From positions 14,710,874 to 14,774,873 of the forward strand of contig OZ005607.1 in the NCBI GenBank assembly GCA_963930655.1: DNA of 64,000 bases. The letters are read 5' to 3'. This document shows positions 1-10,769 of this stretch, piece after piece; the first letter of the stretch is position 1, and every line of letters begins with the position of its first letter. Below the pieces are notes generated by a model, which saw only the letters and a program-made list of their open reading frames with translations, searched no databases and was not told the DNA's origin. The translations under genes and the position numbers were made by a program. Origin of the DNA: Myrica gale (lineage: Eukaryota > Streptophyta > Magnoliopsida > Fagales > Myricaceae).

Positions 1-263
1 CAACTTCTTCCCACTTGGTGAAATAGTTGATGGCGACTATTAAAAACTTCAACTATCTTCGTCCCAACGGGAATTGACCGAGGATACCGATTTCCCATTG
101 CATAAATGGATATGGGGTGCTAACGATCGTCATCTTTTCCGCCGGTGTATTTATGATGTTGGCGAATCTCTGGCACTTATCACATTTTCGTATCATTTCT
201 TTGGCATCAGCCTGCATGGTAGGCCAGAAGAATCAGGCTCGAATTGTAATTCCTAGGATTAAG
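1..263 (-). pseudogene. Ty3/gypsy integrase fragment (zinc-binding region to start of catalytic core)
   Basis: Read on the minus strand, the segment encodes the end of an integrase zinc-binding region (EMIRKCDKCQRFAN) followed by VAINYFTKWEEV, the usual start of the DDE catalytic core in plant Ty3/gypsy polyproteins. The frame has an in-frame stop just before FFWPTM, where family members have GYFWPTM or similar. The fragment runs off the left edge of the window, so the downstream part of pol is not visible. Towards higher coordinates it stops abruptly at about 263, where an unrelated repeat begins. This is a dead piece of a retrotransposon. The family assignment is firm; the exact clade is not. 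Confidence 0.85.
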
Positions 264-920
264 GCAACCGAAGAGGGGGGGGTAGATTAGGTTTCCAAAC
301 TTTTTCGAAACTCGCCCTTAAGAAAGTGTTTGCTAGCTACAAGTCTCACAAAGAGAAATAAAATGCAATAAAGGATTAAACACAAGAATATCTATTGCAA
401 CAGAAATATGCAAATAAACTTAGAACAAGAAACTCGTAGCACAAAGTAAGGAGATAGGGGAAAAAAAGCAAACACAATATTTTTAGGTGGTTCGGAAAAC
501 CCGCCTATATCCACCCCTCAAGCTCCTTTACCGAGTCTTGAGGATTCTCCATTATGCTCCTTTCGACCAAGGGAAAGGTTTCCTTACACTTGAAGTTAAA
601 AAACACCTCTTCAAGCCTCAAGAACGAGTTTGAGAACAAACCTCTCCAACTCCTTATTTCGATGAACAACCCTCACCGAAAGGAAACAAGATAATCACTC
701 TCTTAGAAGTGTATAAGAATTAACAAAAATTCCCATTAAAACTTCATTGATGGAGTAAATGTTACAATGAGAAATTTCTATCTCTTAGGCTTCACATAAT
801 AACAAGGATGTGAAAGTGATGATTATGTGTGAATGATGATAGAAAATGATTCAAAAGTTTTTGATGACTCTTAGCCTTAGCAAAATGATATTAATCATTC
901 AACAAGCATTTAAAAGGCTT
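264..920. repeat. Interspersed non-coding repeat with G-run end (copy 1)
   Basis: Begins with AACCGAAGAGGGGGGGG and has no credible coding frame. A related copy lies at 56618-57944, starting AACCCAAGAGGGGGGTG. Both share a G-run start and a downstream motif of the type TTTTTAGGTGGTTCGG followed by CC-GCCTA-ATCCA-CCC. The A-rich non-coding make-up suggests a non-autonomous element (LTR-type or TRIM-like), but I cannot see paired termini here. It abuts an integrase fragment on the left and a gypsy LTR end on the right. Confidence 0.5.
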
Positions 921-926
921 AGGGGT

Positions 927-1660
927 TGATGTGAACCTCACCAAGAATGACGAGACCCATCAACGAAAGGGAACCCACGATCGTTCTAGGACAGATCTGA
1001 ATGGAAACCTCGACCCGTTGTTTATTAGAAACAAGAACCTCGGTATAAGGAAGACACCACAAACGGTGGTGGAATTCCGTTTGATAAGTCGGGTTGAACG
1101 CCACGGGAAATCCCGATAAGTTCGAATAGTTCTTCAAAGAACCAAAGAGAATCACAAGACCTCTCAAATAAAATTAATCTCAAAGTTGTGTTTTTCTACA
1201 TGCCCAAAGGCCCTATAAATAAACTTGGAACATCCCTCCAAGAATAGGAATCTAGTTAAAATAGGAAACTTGGGACATCCCTCCAAGAATAGGAATCTAA
1301 TTAAAATAGAAAACTAGTTCAAATTTGAAAGAAATTAAAATGCTCATAAAAATCCAGCTAAGGAAAAGGGATAAACCAACATTTGAAAAGTGATTCAAAT
1401 GCAAATTCAAACATTCCTAAAAATCCGGCTAAGGAAAAGGGATAAACCAACATTTGAAAAGTAATTCAAATGCAAATTCAAACATTCCTAAAAATCCGGC
1501 TAAGGAAAAGGGATAAACTGACATTTGATTTGAATTCAAATTCAAATCAAATATTCCTAAAAATTCGGCTAAGGAAAAGGGATAAACTCGCATTTGATTT
1601 GAATTCAAATTCAAATAAATTATTCCTAAAAATCTGGCTAAAAATAAGCTACGTAATCCG
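927..1660 (-). mobile_element. LTR (3' LTR, minus strand) of the TGATGTGAA gypsy family
   Basis: The plus strand begins TGATGTGAACC, the reverse complement of the LTR end ...GGTTCACATCA seen in at least five other places in this window (5942, 7370, 19436, 27590, 30201). The first ~240 bp match the R-U5 part of those copies. The U3 part contains five imperfect copies of a ~70-bp repeat. It lies directly downstream, in minus-strand sense, of the gag reading frame at 1667-2533, so this is the 3' end of a minus-strand element. Confidence 0.75.
1330..1645. repeat. ~70-bp minisatellite in the LTR U3
   Basis: The core CTAAGGAAAAGGGATAAAC occurs at 1358, 1429, 1500 and 1569, with a partial fifth copy at 1638. 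The spacings are therefore 71, 71, 69 and 69 bp. Units differ by substitutions and small insertions. It lies upstream of the LTR promoter region on the minus strand, where such arrays often vary in copy number. Confidence 0.85.
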
Positions 1661-1666
1661 ATCTTT

Positions 1667-2665
1667 CTAGCCTTGACCGGATTTGATGCAGCCTTCTAGA
1701 ACATGATTCATGGTGATTCTTTGTTGTTGACGAGGATCGGGTTCAATATACCTCCATGAATTTGCTTGAACCCATATCTCTTGAATGATTTCGTCGAGTA
1801 CATCCTTTGCTTGTTCTCTCGTAGCCTGCTCTACTGGAACTTGGACTAGCTCCTTTGAAGCCTTGCTCGAATTCTCATCATTCTCCTCCTCTTGAAAGTG
1901 ATTTGTCTTCAAATCATCGCAGACATAAAAAAGAGAGCCATATGGTGTTTCCTCGGGAACGACAACCTCATATCCCTGGACATATGGATCCTCATATACT
2001 TGCGACGGTGTCAATGCTTTGCTCGCCATCAATGGCAATGCCTCAGGAGCTACATAGTCCTCCTCGGAAATTTCCTCCAATTGAGGAAGGTCGTCAGCGG
2101 TGGAATCTTCATTTTCGGCCACGATGCAACAATTCTCTTGAGGTACGTGGCTAACGTTCTCGGGCTTTAGCTCAAATTTGGATGTTTGTGATTCATCCAC
2201 CTCCTTGTAGGATTCCTCTACACTCCAGCTTCCCTGAATAAAACCTTGTACTTTTTGGTACAACTCTCTGTATTGGTCACAAGGAACGAACTGCTCTCTC
2301 ATCACTGTTTTTAGCTCCTTCCATGTCTCTATTGGCCGCCTCCTGTGAATCACAAGTTGATCCCACCAAGTTAGAGTATATTCAGCAAATTCATTCACAG
2401 CAAGTCTTACCTTCTTTGGCTCGGGATAGTTATGGCAAGCAAACATGAATTCCATCTTCTTCTCCCACTCAAGGAATTCGTCAGGGTCAGATCTACCTTG
2501 AAAAGATGGAATCTTTATCTTATTACCACCCAAGTTGTTATCTTCCCGAAACCTAGCTTCTCTATATCTTCGCCCAAGTCTCCTGTTGTTAACAACGGAA
2601 TTTCAATACTCTTCTTCCTCAAAACCAGATCCGTAACGTTCTTCATCCTCCATCCTCGCCTCCCA
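1667..2665 (-). pseudogene. Gypsy gag fused directly to the polyprotein tail (TR-GAG-like), 5'-truncated
   Basis: An open frame of 288 codons at 1667-2533 starts inside the gag domain (IKIPSFQGRSDP, WWDQL, a tryptophan-rich core typical of retrotransposon gag PF03732). It ends in the short tail that normally closes a gypsy polyprotein (ATREQAKDVLDEIIQEIW), with protease, RT, RNase H and integrase missing between them. Homology to gag continues to about 2665 in a shifted frame, then stops. The gag-to-tail junction matches the one in the element at 27590-30789, so it is a family feature rather than a private deletion. Gag would package RNA if expressed, but this copy lacks its N-terminus. It cannot move on its own. 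Confidence 0.8.
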
Positions 2666-2669
2666 TTGC

Positions 2670-3770
2670 GGCAGATATTAGAAATATGTTCTTGCTATCT
2701 CGACAGTAGGCCTGAATTTCATTTGGGCGTTCGTGTGTCTAAGTAGATGAGTGTGCTAATTCTTCTTCCGCATGTCTTTCAGAATTCAATGTAGATGTTG
2801 GACCAACTCATGCTCCTTGTCTCAGTTACTAACTTCTTAAGGTGTTGGGGTCTAGCAAATAGACCAATAACGTTTTCATTTGGAGGCGACATATATATGT
2901 GGTGTCCTTTTTGTAAGGTTGGCTAGTCTATCTGGCCTGGCCATTCAGTGTGATGACGAAGATGCTAGAAATTTGTTCCTTATATCTCCATAGTAGGTGG
3001 AAATTTGATGTTGGCGTTCTCGTGTCTTGAGTATATGAGTCCGTAAATCACTCGTCATTTTCTGTATGTCTGTTAGAATTTTCTGCATATGCTGACCAAA
3101 CACTTGTTCCTTGTCTCAGTTACGAATTTCTTACGGCGTTTCGGTCAAGCAAAGTAGACCAATCAAATTTCCATCTGGAGGTGTCATATATATGTAGTGT
3201 CTTTTTTGTAAGGTTGGCTGGTCTAAGCCCCTTGGGTTTGGAAGTTAAATTTAACTTTCAAACATGTGAGTTTTTGATAAGGAAGATGTCAGACATAGGT
3301 TCTTTCCATCTCCACAGTAGGCGGTAATTTGATTTGGGCTTTCTCTCGGAGTAGATGAATTCGTTTATCCCTCTTTTTTTTCTATATGTTTTCTAGAACC
3401 GTGTTAAGATTATGAACAAACTTTTGTTCCTTATCTTAGTTATGAACTTGGGTTTAGAAGTTAAATTACACTTCAAACATGCGAGTTTGTGTTAGTGATT
3501 TTTGGATTTCAAACGGAATTTTGGCCTTGCCATTGAGGGTAACGAGGAACATGTTAGAAGTTCTGATATCATCCACATAGGGTGGAAATTTGATTTTAGT
3601 GTTCTCGTGTCTTAGTAGATGAGTTTGTTAAGCCCTTGACTTTTCCGTTTGTCTTTTAGAATTCAGTTATGATGTTGAACAAAACACTTATTGCTCGTCT
3701 CAGTTACGAATTTCTGAAGGCATCGGGGTCCCAGAAATGTATACGAATGTCATACCCCGAGTTTTCGTTT
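2670..3770. repeat. Degenerate ~290-bp tandem repeat, four units
   Basis: Four related units begin near 2673, 2960, 3284 and 3549 (spacings about 287, 324 and 265 bp). Shared landmarks in order are AGAT-TTAGAA, a CTC-ACAGTAGG block, a TTCTCGTGTCT-GTAGATGAGT block, a TGTTCCTTGTCTCAGTTAC block and a CATATATATG-AGTGTC block. The fourth unit is incomplete. No coding frame runs through it. The length and head-to-tail arrangement resemble a short satellite array or internal tandem repeats of a large element. Confidence 0.75.
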
Positions 3771-4839
3771 AACATAAATGCATATTCTTGATGAAAAACA
3801 AGTTTTGGTTTAGTAGTACATTAGGGGATAATTAGTGTATTGATTATGTCGTGATTTGGAGATAAAATTAGTACTTAAATGTATTAGTTTCAAAACCTTG
3901 ATTAGGGTCTGATTTAGTGTGATTTGGAGTTCATAGATGACCAATCTTTTATTCATGCTTTTGAGATACACATTTTGAGCCAATTTATTTTTGGAAGCTA
4001 GTAGGATGAGTTTTCGTGAAAAATCGCAACGTATGATTTTTAGGAAACTAGTAGGTCGATTGTTTATCCATTAAGGTACATTTCAATTTTGGAGAAATTC
4101 TATTTTTCAGAAGCTTGTAGGACGATTTATGAACATCGTTGAATAATTTGACAAAACTTAGCAACTAAGTCTTGAAAACTTAGTCACTCAGCTAGGTAAA
4201 TTCGGCCGTCAGAGATGATGACTCAGGCTAGCGATTGCTAGGAATTAACTAAAAGAACGAAACAGTAAAATACGGCAGCAGGTATAACGCCATTAATCAC
4301 TTAAATAGACGGGAATTATGTAGTGGCTTTGTAGAACTATATATATAGGGAGCTGCACCGGACGGGAAATGACTGCACGCCAGGGTTAGTAAGAGATAAT
4401 GATGTAAACCATATAATCATAATGATGGGAAGAGATATGTTGCACCGCACTGACCTTCAGATTCACCTCTGGAAACAGCTATGGGAAGTGTATAAACTGA
4501 AAGCGAAGCGCCGCACTGACCTTCAGCACAATTTCACCATTAAAGGGAGATCTGCTCTGTGGGTCTCAAACAATAAAGCGGCAGGCCGTTATATAGAAAG
4601 AATTGCAAGGCAATACGTACTTTTGCCTGCCAAAAGGAAGAGGATCAGATAAAGATCTATTCCTAACCACAGACCTCAAAGTCATCAAAAATGCTACAAA
4701 TAAATTAATTCCTTGCCTCGTGAAACAAAAACAAAAACAAAAGGCGAAATTGTAACAACCGTCCCTAAATTTTAATTGTCTTTGTCACAAATCCGTCCCT
4801 AGATTTTTAATTTTAACAAATTGATCTTTAAAATTATAT
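3771..4839. other. No recognisable gene
   Basis: AT-rich sequence with many stops in all frames. A 76-codon frame at 4422-4652 contains the phrase RTDLQ twice, but has no recognisable domain and no codon signature. I see no RNA gene or clear element end here. Confidence 0.5.
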
Positions 4840-5062
4840 ATTCATAACATGTCAATCCCTCCGTTAGTCCCTTAAGTGAACTAACTGATGACATGACATT
4901 TTCTAAAAATTATAAAGTATATTTATTATAAATTATAAAATTATAAAAAGTATTCATAACATGTCAATCCCTCCGTTAGTCCCTTAAGTGAACTAACTGA
5001 TGACATGACATTTTCTAAAAATTATAAAGTATATTTATTATAAATTATAAAATTCTAAAAAG
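4840..5062. repeat. 112-bp tandem duplication
   Basis: The block beginning ATTCATAACATGTCAATCCC near 4840 is repeated almost exactly from about 4952. It includes CCGTTAGTCCCTTAAGTGAA and an AT-rich tail. The two copies differ by only a few bases, so the duplication is recent. The surrounding text (rounds of GTCCCTAAATTTT) is typical of plant fold-back or MITE sequence. Confidence 0.85.
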
Positions 5063-5182
5063 TATAAATTAAATATTTTATATATTTACTGAAATAAAAA
5101 GCACAATTAATTGAAACAAATTATGAGAATTAAAAAATCTAAAAATCATAAGGAAAAATAACTGATTGGAGGCCCTCGTGTA

Positions 5183-5869
5183 TGAGTGGTTAACGGTAGT
5201 GTAGGTGACGGTTTGGCAAAAATCGTCACCGTCACTGCAATTGACGGAATCACATAATTGACACCGTCACCGCACCGCTAAGGCACAATAACAGCTATTG
5301 CCGGTGACGGTATTAACGCGGTAACGGTTATACGATAACCGCTTAAACCTATAACCATTGTACAAAAAAAATAAGTTTTTTCCTTGAGCTTTTTTTTTTT
5401 TTTTACTGTTTTAGACTGTTTAAATTTCCAACATAATATATCATAATCAATAATCATATCAAATGGACAAATATCATAACATATTCAAATATAATATCAT
5501 AATCATTAACAATCATAACAAATATAAAGTTGTCCAAAAGTATAACATAATATAATATTCAAACATAAAGACTAAAGTCTAATAAAAGTGTCCTACAATG
5601 TGACATATACCAACTAACATATTCCAACAAAAACCAACAAAAGTATGTCACATAATCAATAATCATCTCAAGTCTCAACTAGGGGTGATTAACGGCAGTG
5701 TAGGTGACGGTTTGGTGAAAACCGTCACCGTCACCGTCACCGCAATTGACGGAATCGCATATTTGACACCGTCACCTCACTGCTAAGGCACAATAACTGC
5801 TCTTACCGGGAGTGGTAGCAGTTTTAGCGGTTAAAACGGTAACCGCCGGTGCAAATGAACACCTCTACC
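5183..5869. mobile_element. hAT-type non-autonomous element
   Basis: The block is flanked by the direct repeat CTCGTGTA (5175-5182 and 5870-5877). The duplication could be read as up to 11 bp because CCCTCGTGTAT is shared, but 8 bp suits hAT elements. The ends read GAGTGGTTAACGG and, inverted, TAGAGGTGTTCA, a loose hAT-like inverted repeat. A ~150-bp subterminal module rich in GGTGACGG/CCGTCACC occurs twice in the same orientation (about 5195-5345 and 5695-5850), separated by AT-rich filler. There is no transposase frame. The class assignment rests on the TSD length and ends only. Confidence 0.6.
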
Positions 5870-5941
5870 CTCGTGTATCAAGACTAGTCTATCACAACCT
5901 GTGCTCAGGGACGGAGATAAGGGAGCAAAGCAGGGCCAACG

Positions 5942-6480
5942 TGATGTGAACCCCGTTATCCCGTAACGAGACCCAACAACTATAGGGAACCCAAGATCGT
6001 TTCTAGCATGGATTCGAATGGAACCTCGACCCGTTGCTTAGGAAAGCAAGAACCTTGGTATGGTGAAGACGCCACAAACGGGATGGAAATCCGTTTGATA
6101 AGTCGAGTTGAACGCCACGGGAAAATTTCCGATAAGTTCGAGAAGTTCGTCAAAGAACCAAAGAGAATTAAAACCTCACAAAACCGTGTATATTGAATGA
6201 ATCTCGAACTACAACTTAAGCCTCTATATATAGGCCAAACCAATACACGAAAAAACTCTAAAGGAAACACTCCTAAACATGGAAATAAAGTGGCGCCTAA
6301 ACCTAGTAAATAAGGTAACTTAATGACACCTAAAATAAACTCGATTATTAAGGAAATAACACTTGGCGCCTAAACCAAAAAGGAAACAAACTTAACACCT
6401 AAAATCAACTCGAAATCAGCACCTATAAGGAAAGAAAGGTGCGGCTAATTGCTGCCCAAAATCATGCCATCCGAAACCCT
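5942..6480 (-). mobile_element. LTR (minus strand) of the TGATGTGAA gypsy family
   Basis: It starts TGATGTGAACCCCGTTATCC on the plus strand and has the same ~240-bp R-U5 block as 927, 7128, 19436, 27590 and 30201. Reading minus, a TATATATAGAGGC box lies about 60 bp upstream of the conserved R-U5 block, fitting an LTR promoter. The upper limit is estimated from where the polyprotein tail begins. Confidence 0.75.
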
Positions 6481-6539
6481 AATTAGGAGTATCTTCTAGA
6501 AGACTTCCTTGCATGCTCAAATGAAAACCCTACTCTCTT

Positions 6540-6720
6540 CTAGAACTTGAAGCACATTGACAATTCGTGGGTCATGCTGAATGGGCTTCCACGCCTTTGC
6601 TTGATCTCATGCCTCTTGAATTAGCCCGTTGAGTGCATCCTTGAACTTCTTTGCTCGTGCCCTTGTAACCGGTCCACTTGGTACTTGAACGGGTTCCTTT
6701 GAAACGGCCCCTTGAGCTCC
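6540..6720 (-). pseudogene. Gypsy polyprotein C-terminal tail
   Basis: The minus strand encodes QVPSGPVTRARAKKFKDALN followed by LIQEA and a stop. This is the short basic tail that closes many plant gypsy polyproteins just before the polypurine tract and 3' LTR. It sits correctly upstream (minus sense) of the LTR at 5942-6480. No integrase is present beyond it, so this is a truncated 3' end of an element. Confidence 0.7.
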
Positions 6721-7050
6721 ATCACAACGCCCCTAAACTTTTCAAAACAAAAAAACTTTTTAAAGCTATTTACCATCTCACTATCCTTTCCAACTTCGAA
6801 AAATGCCATTTCACTCAAGGAAAGAAAATAAAAATAAATAAGATGTCACATTTAATCCCCTAAGAGTCATGCCAAAAGTATTAGACTAGAAAGTTCTGGA
6901 TTACACCAAAAGGTTCGTGTAAGCTCTAGAAGCTAAAGTAGTTAGAATATAATTAAATTGTTAGTCGGTGTTACAGAGAACACTCGTGTATATAAAGAGT
7001 TGTAATCTATTATTTTCATTACGACGAATTATTCATATCAAAACTTGATA

Positions 7051-7060
7051 TGGTATCAGA
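7051..7060 (+). other. Primer-binding site (initiator tRNA-Met)
   Basis: TGGTATCAGA directly follows the 5' LTR end. It is complementary to the 3' end of plant initiator tRNA-Met, the usual primer for copia reverse transcription. Confidence 0.85.
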
Positions 7061-7127
7061 GGATTTTCTCTGATTTTTTTAAAGCTTCCGCCGACAAACC
7101 TTTTTCTTGTCCACTAGGAACATCGTC

Positions 7128-7370
7128 AAATTTTTTATTGATTAATTCTCTTTGGTTCTTTGAAGAACTTCTCGAACTTATCGGGATTTTCCCGTGGCGT
7201 TCAACTCGACTTATCAAACGGATTTCCATCCCGTTTGTGGCGTCTTCACTATACCGAGGTTCTTGTTTTCCTAAGCAACGGGTCGAGGTTCCATTCGAAT
7301 CCATGCTAGAAACGATCTTGGGTTCCCTATAGTTGTTGGGTCTCGTTACGGGATAACGGGGTTCACATCA
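7128..7370 (+). mobile_element. Gypsy R-U5 fragment inside the copia element
   Basis: Plus-strand block from ATTAATTCTCTTTGGTTC to GGGGTTCACATCA, matching only the R-U5 portion of the TGATGTGAA-family LTR. No U3, PBS or gag is attached. It lies between the copia PBS and the integrase remnant. Nearly the same portion occurs again at 30201-30440. Confidence 0.8.
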
Positions 7371-7410
7371 CCACCAAAAGAAATGTGCCTATACACCTCG
7401 ACAAAATTCT

Positions 7411-7695
7411 GTGGTAGAAATGAAACATCAACATATTCTAAATGTGGCCAGGTCACTTCGGTTTCAAGCTCACCTTCCTATATTTTTTTTGAGACATTGC
7501 ATTATTATTGTTGTCTACATCATCAATCGGCTACCAACTCCATTACATAACCAAAAATCTCCCTATGAACTTGTTTTTAGTAAACAACCAGATTATACAT
7601 ATTTTAGATCCTTTGGTTGTTTAGCATATGCCTCTCTGCATACACCCATTCTAGAAACAAATTTGATCCTAGAGCACTCTCATGTATCTTTCTAG
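7411..7695 (+). pseudogene. Copia integrase C-terminal fragment
   Basis: The frame contains KHQHILNVARSLRFQAHLP, VVYIINRLPTP and SPYELVF, then FRSFGCLAYASLH. These are hallmarks of the end of the copia integrase core and the following GKGY-like region. The frame begins after the third catalytic residue and ends at a stop at 7695. Linker sequence to the RT (7700-8110) has several stops. Confidence 0.85.
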
Positions 7696-8114
7696 GCTAG
7701 CCTTCGGGTGTGAAAGGCTATACTTCTTGACCCTTCCACAAATAAGATTCTCATTTCTCGACATGTTCTCTTTCAAGAGCATATATTTCCATTTCAGTCA
7801 ATTTCATTTGATGATACTGTGTTTTCTGACATAGTTCTTCCTAATCATTTAATTTCTTTTTCCTGATATGTATATTCCCAATACTTCTTCCACACAAGAT
7901 CACAAACACAGCCTTCCACACCGGTATCACAAACATAACCATATTCCTCTATACCCGATGATGTAGCTCAACCCACTGACATCTCCACTTCACAACCTCC
8001 TTCTTCATCACCTATTCGAAAATCATCTAGGATCCGAAGGCAGCCTGCTTACCTGCAAAATTATCACTGTCAGATGGCTGAAGTTTCCCTTAGCATTTCC
8101 ACATCAGATTCTTC

Positions 8115-9149
8115 ATGTTTTGTGGATTCAGGGTCTATTTTTCATCGTTATATCCTATATCATCTTATCTTTCATATGATCACTTGTCACCCTCTCATAA
8201 AGCATTTACCTTATCTGTCTCAAGCCATGTTGAACCAAAATTTTACCACGAAGCCGTTAAGTCATCTGCTTGGAGAGAAGCTATGCAAAATGAGATTTAT
8301 GCCCTTGAACTTAACCATACTTGGGATTTAGTTGATTTACCTCCTGGTAAGGTTGCAATTGGGTACAAATGGGTTTACAAGTGTAAGTTTAAGGTTGATG
8401 GTACACTTGAGAGACACAAGGCTAGATTGGTGGCAAAGGGATATACACAACAAGAGGGAATTGATTTTTTTGACACTTTTTCTCCTGTTGCTAAAATCAC
8501 AACAGTTTGTTGTCTCTTAGCTCTAGCTGCTACTAACAAATTAGATTTACATAAGTTGGATGTAAATAACGCTTTTCTTCAGGGAGATTTGGATGAAGAA
8601 GTTTTTATGCAGCTCCCCCTTGGTTTTTCATACCCTGGTGACAGCAGAGTTTGCAAATTTAAGAAATCTTTATACGGTTTGAAGCAAGCTAGCCGACAGT
8701 GGTTCTCAAAGTTTTCCCCCACCTTGCTTTCTTATGGGTTTCAACAATCCAAATCAGATTACTCTCTTTTTATAAAATTTGATAGTGTTGATTTCATTGC
8801 CCTTTTAGTTTATGTCGATGATATTATACTTACAAGTAATTCTTCCTCTGTTGTAGATTCCTTAAAAACTTGGTTGGATTCAGTTTTTAAGCTTAAGGAT
8901 TTAGGTTCTCTTAAATTCTTTCTTGCAATTGAGGTGCCACGATCTGACAAGGGCATATCCATCTGCCAACGGAAGTACATTCTAGAAATTCTAGCAGGCA
9001 GTGGCTTATTGGCAGCTCAACCTACTCGAACTCCCATGGATTGTAATTCCAGACATACCGGTACTGATGGAGAACTCCTTGCATATCCAAGCTCTTATAA
9101 AAGACTTGTGGGCACACTTTTTATCTCACCCTTACCAGACCTAACATAA
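8115..9149 (+). pseudogene. Copia reverse transcriptase
   Basis: A 344-codon frame. RT homology starts at about codon 35 (FYHEAVKSSAWREAMQNEI). It runs through YKWVYKCKFKVDGTLERHKA, LDVNNAFLQGDL, SLYGLKQASRQW and the catalytic LLVYVDDIILTSN motif, to SYKRLVGTLF. The YVDD active site is present, so the RT domain itself is complete. The upstream ~30 codons are not RT-like. The frame breaks right after GTLFI, so it would not be joined to RNase H. Confidence 0.9.
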
Positions 9150-9766
9150 GCTTTGCAGTAAATTCTCATAGTCAGTTTCTTTCTCAGCCTCGCCAAGCTC
9201 ATCATGAAGCTTCCATAAGAGTTCTGAAATATTTGAAAGATTCTCCAGGTCAAGGAATTTTTTTGTTCAGCTCCTCCACCATTCAGCTCAAAGCCTTCTG
9301 TGATTCAGAATGGGTGGCATGTCCAGACACAAGGCGATGATCCGTCGCAGGCCACACCGTCTTCATAGGAGACTCTCTTATTTCGTGAAAATCCAAGAAA
9401 TAAGTCACTGTCAGTAGGTCTTCTGCTGAGACTAAATACGATCCATGGCCACGACTTGTTGTGAATTGAAATGGTTACTTGGCCTTCTTCGAGATTTTCA
9501 CATTGATCATCCAACACCATCTTTTTTGTTCTGTGATAACCAAGCTTCTATCCATATTGAAGCAAACCCGGTATCACGAGAGGACAAAGTATATTGATAT
9601 AGATTGTCATATAGTCCGAGACATGACACAACAATATTTGATTAAAACATTACATGTCAAGACAGAACATCAGGTTGCAGATATGCTGACCAAGCCCCTT
9701 ATGTTTGAGAAGTTTATTTTCTTAGCTACCAAGCTCGATCTGCTTAACATACACATTCCACCTTGA
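9150..9766 (+). pseudogene. Copia RNase H, frameshifted
   Basis: Across three frames one can follow RPNISFAVNSHSQFLSQP, a CDSEWVACPDTR block with the first catalytic Asp, SSAETKY with the Glu, then DNQASIHIEANPVYHERTKY and ADMLTKPL. Stops and shifts occur near 9340, 9400, 9470 and 9540. The last frame (9479-9766) ends just before TTGAGGGTGTATTAG, the polypurine tract and start of the 3' LTR. Confidence 0.85.
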
Positions 9767-9941
9767 GGGTGTATTAGACTAGAATGTTTTGTATTACACC
9801 AGAAGGTTCATATAAGCTCTAGAAGCTAAAATAGTAAGAATATGGTTAAACTGTTAGTGGTTATACACAGAACACTCGTGTATATAAAAAGCTGTAATCT
9901 ATTATTTTCAATAATACGAATTATTCATATAAAACTTGATA

Positions 9942-10769
9942 AGAAGAACAATCGATCAATCCCATTAATTAACCTCTAAAAACCCGTAATTACCTGAAGA
10001 TAAGGACAAATGAGAAATGAATAAAAAAATTTATTATTTAAATATGATTTTCTATGTTTGTTCTTTTTTTTGTTAATCTCGATTTCACCTCTTTTATTGT
10101 TGAGTTTCTAGATTTCAAGCTCCACGCTCTCAATTTTCCCCACTTTTTGTTTCAATTTCAATTCTAAGTAAAAAATTATACTGTTTCCATTTCAATTTGC
10201 AATAAAAAAATTATATTATTTTCTTTGTTGACGTTAAAGGTGGATAAATATTCTGCTCATAATCAAAATTCCAGATCCGATTCTGACACGGAATCGGAAT
10301 CGGAATGCATTTTTGGCATTTTCAAGTTCTAGTTGTTTTTTTAAAAGGTATCTCGTGCGGCTCTCTCTAAAACCACCTCTCTCTCTATACTCTCTCTGTT
10401 TCTCCCCACCGGCGATCCCTAGGGGAGGGTGGGTGCTTTGCTCCACCCTCCTCCCCCTTTTTTTCTCCTTCCTCTTCCCCTTGCTCTGTGCGGGTTCGCT
10501 GCTTTCCGGTGGCTTTGGTGGTTTTTTTCTTTGTTTTGCAGATTTCTTCTGAGTGGTGGTGCGCCTCCTCCGTCATTTTTTGCCATACACATGCCCCGTA
10601 GGTGCACTCAGACGGCCGAGCTCTACGCGTCGCTCTTTCTCTGACAATCAATCGATGGCGCGTGTGCTCACACGCTATTAGGGTTCCCGGTCAAGGTCTC
10701 CACAACAATCACCAACTCCTCCACGCGATCCACTCCAACACCGTAATCGATCCTCTCAAATCGTTTCTA
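9942..10769. other. Pyrimidine-rich block, no assigned gene
   Basis: 10300-10560 is strongly pyrimidine-rich on the plus strand (CTCTCTCT and CTCCCCCTTTTTTTCTCC runs), then GC-richer to 10700. Short frames on both strands are low-complexity shadows. It could be the leader or U5 of an element or a gene fragment. I cannot assign it. Confidence 0.4.

Larger units (their letters stand above)
6879..9941 (+). mobile_element. Decayed Ty1/copia element with both LTRs
   Basis: The 5' LTR (6879-7050) and 3' LTR (9770-9941) share TATTAGACTAGAA, GCTCTAGAAGCTAAA, GAACACTCGTGTATATAAA and TAATCTATTATTTTCA blocks. The 5' LTR is followed at 7051 by TGGTATCAGA, the initiator tRNA-Met primer-binding site. The internal part has lost gag, protease and the start of integrase. 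It keeps an integrase end, RT and a broken RNase H. A 240-bp gypsy R-U5 fragment sits at 7128-7370. I find no convincing TSD. The element is dead. Confidence 0.85.

Noticed and set aside
4422..4652. 76-codon frame with repeated RTDLQ
   Set aside because: Short, isolated and without homology that I recognise.
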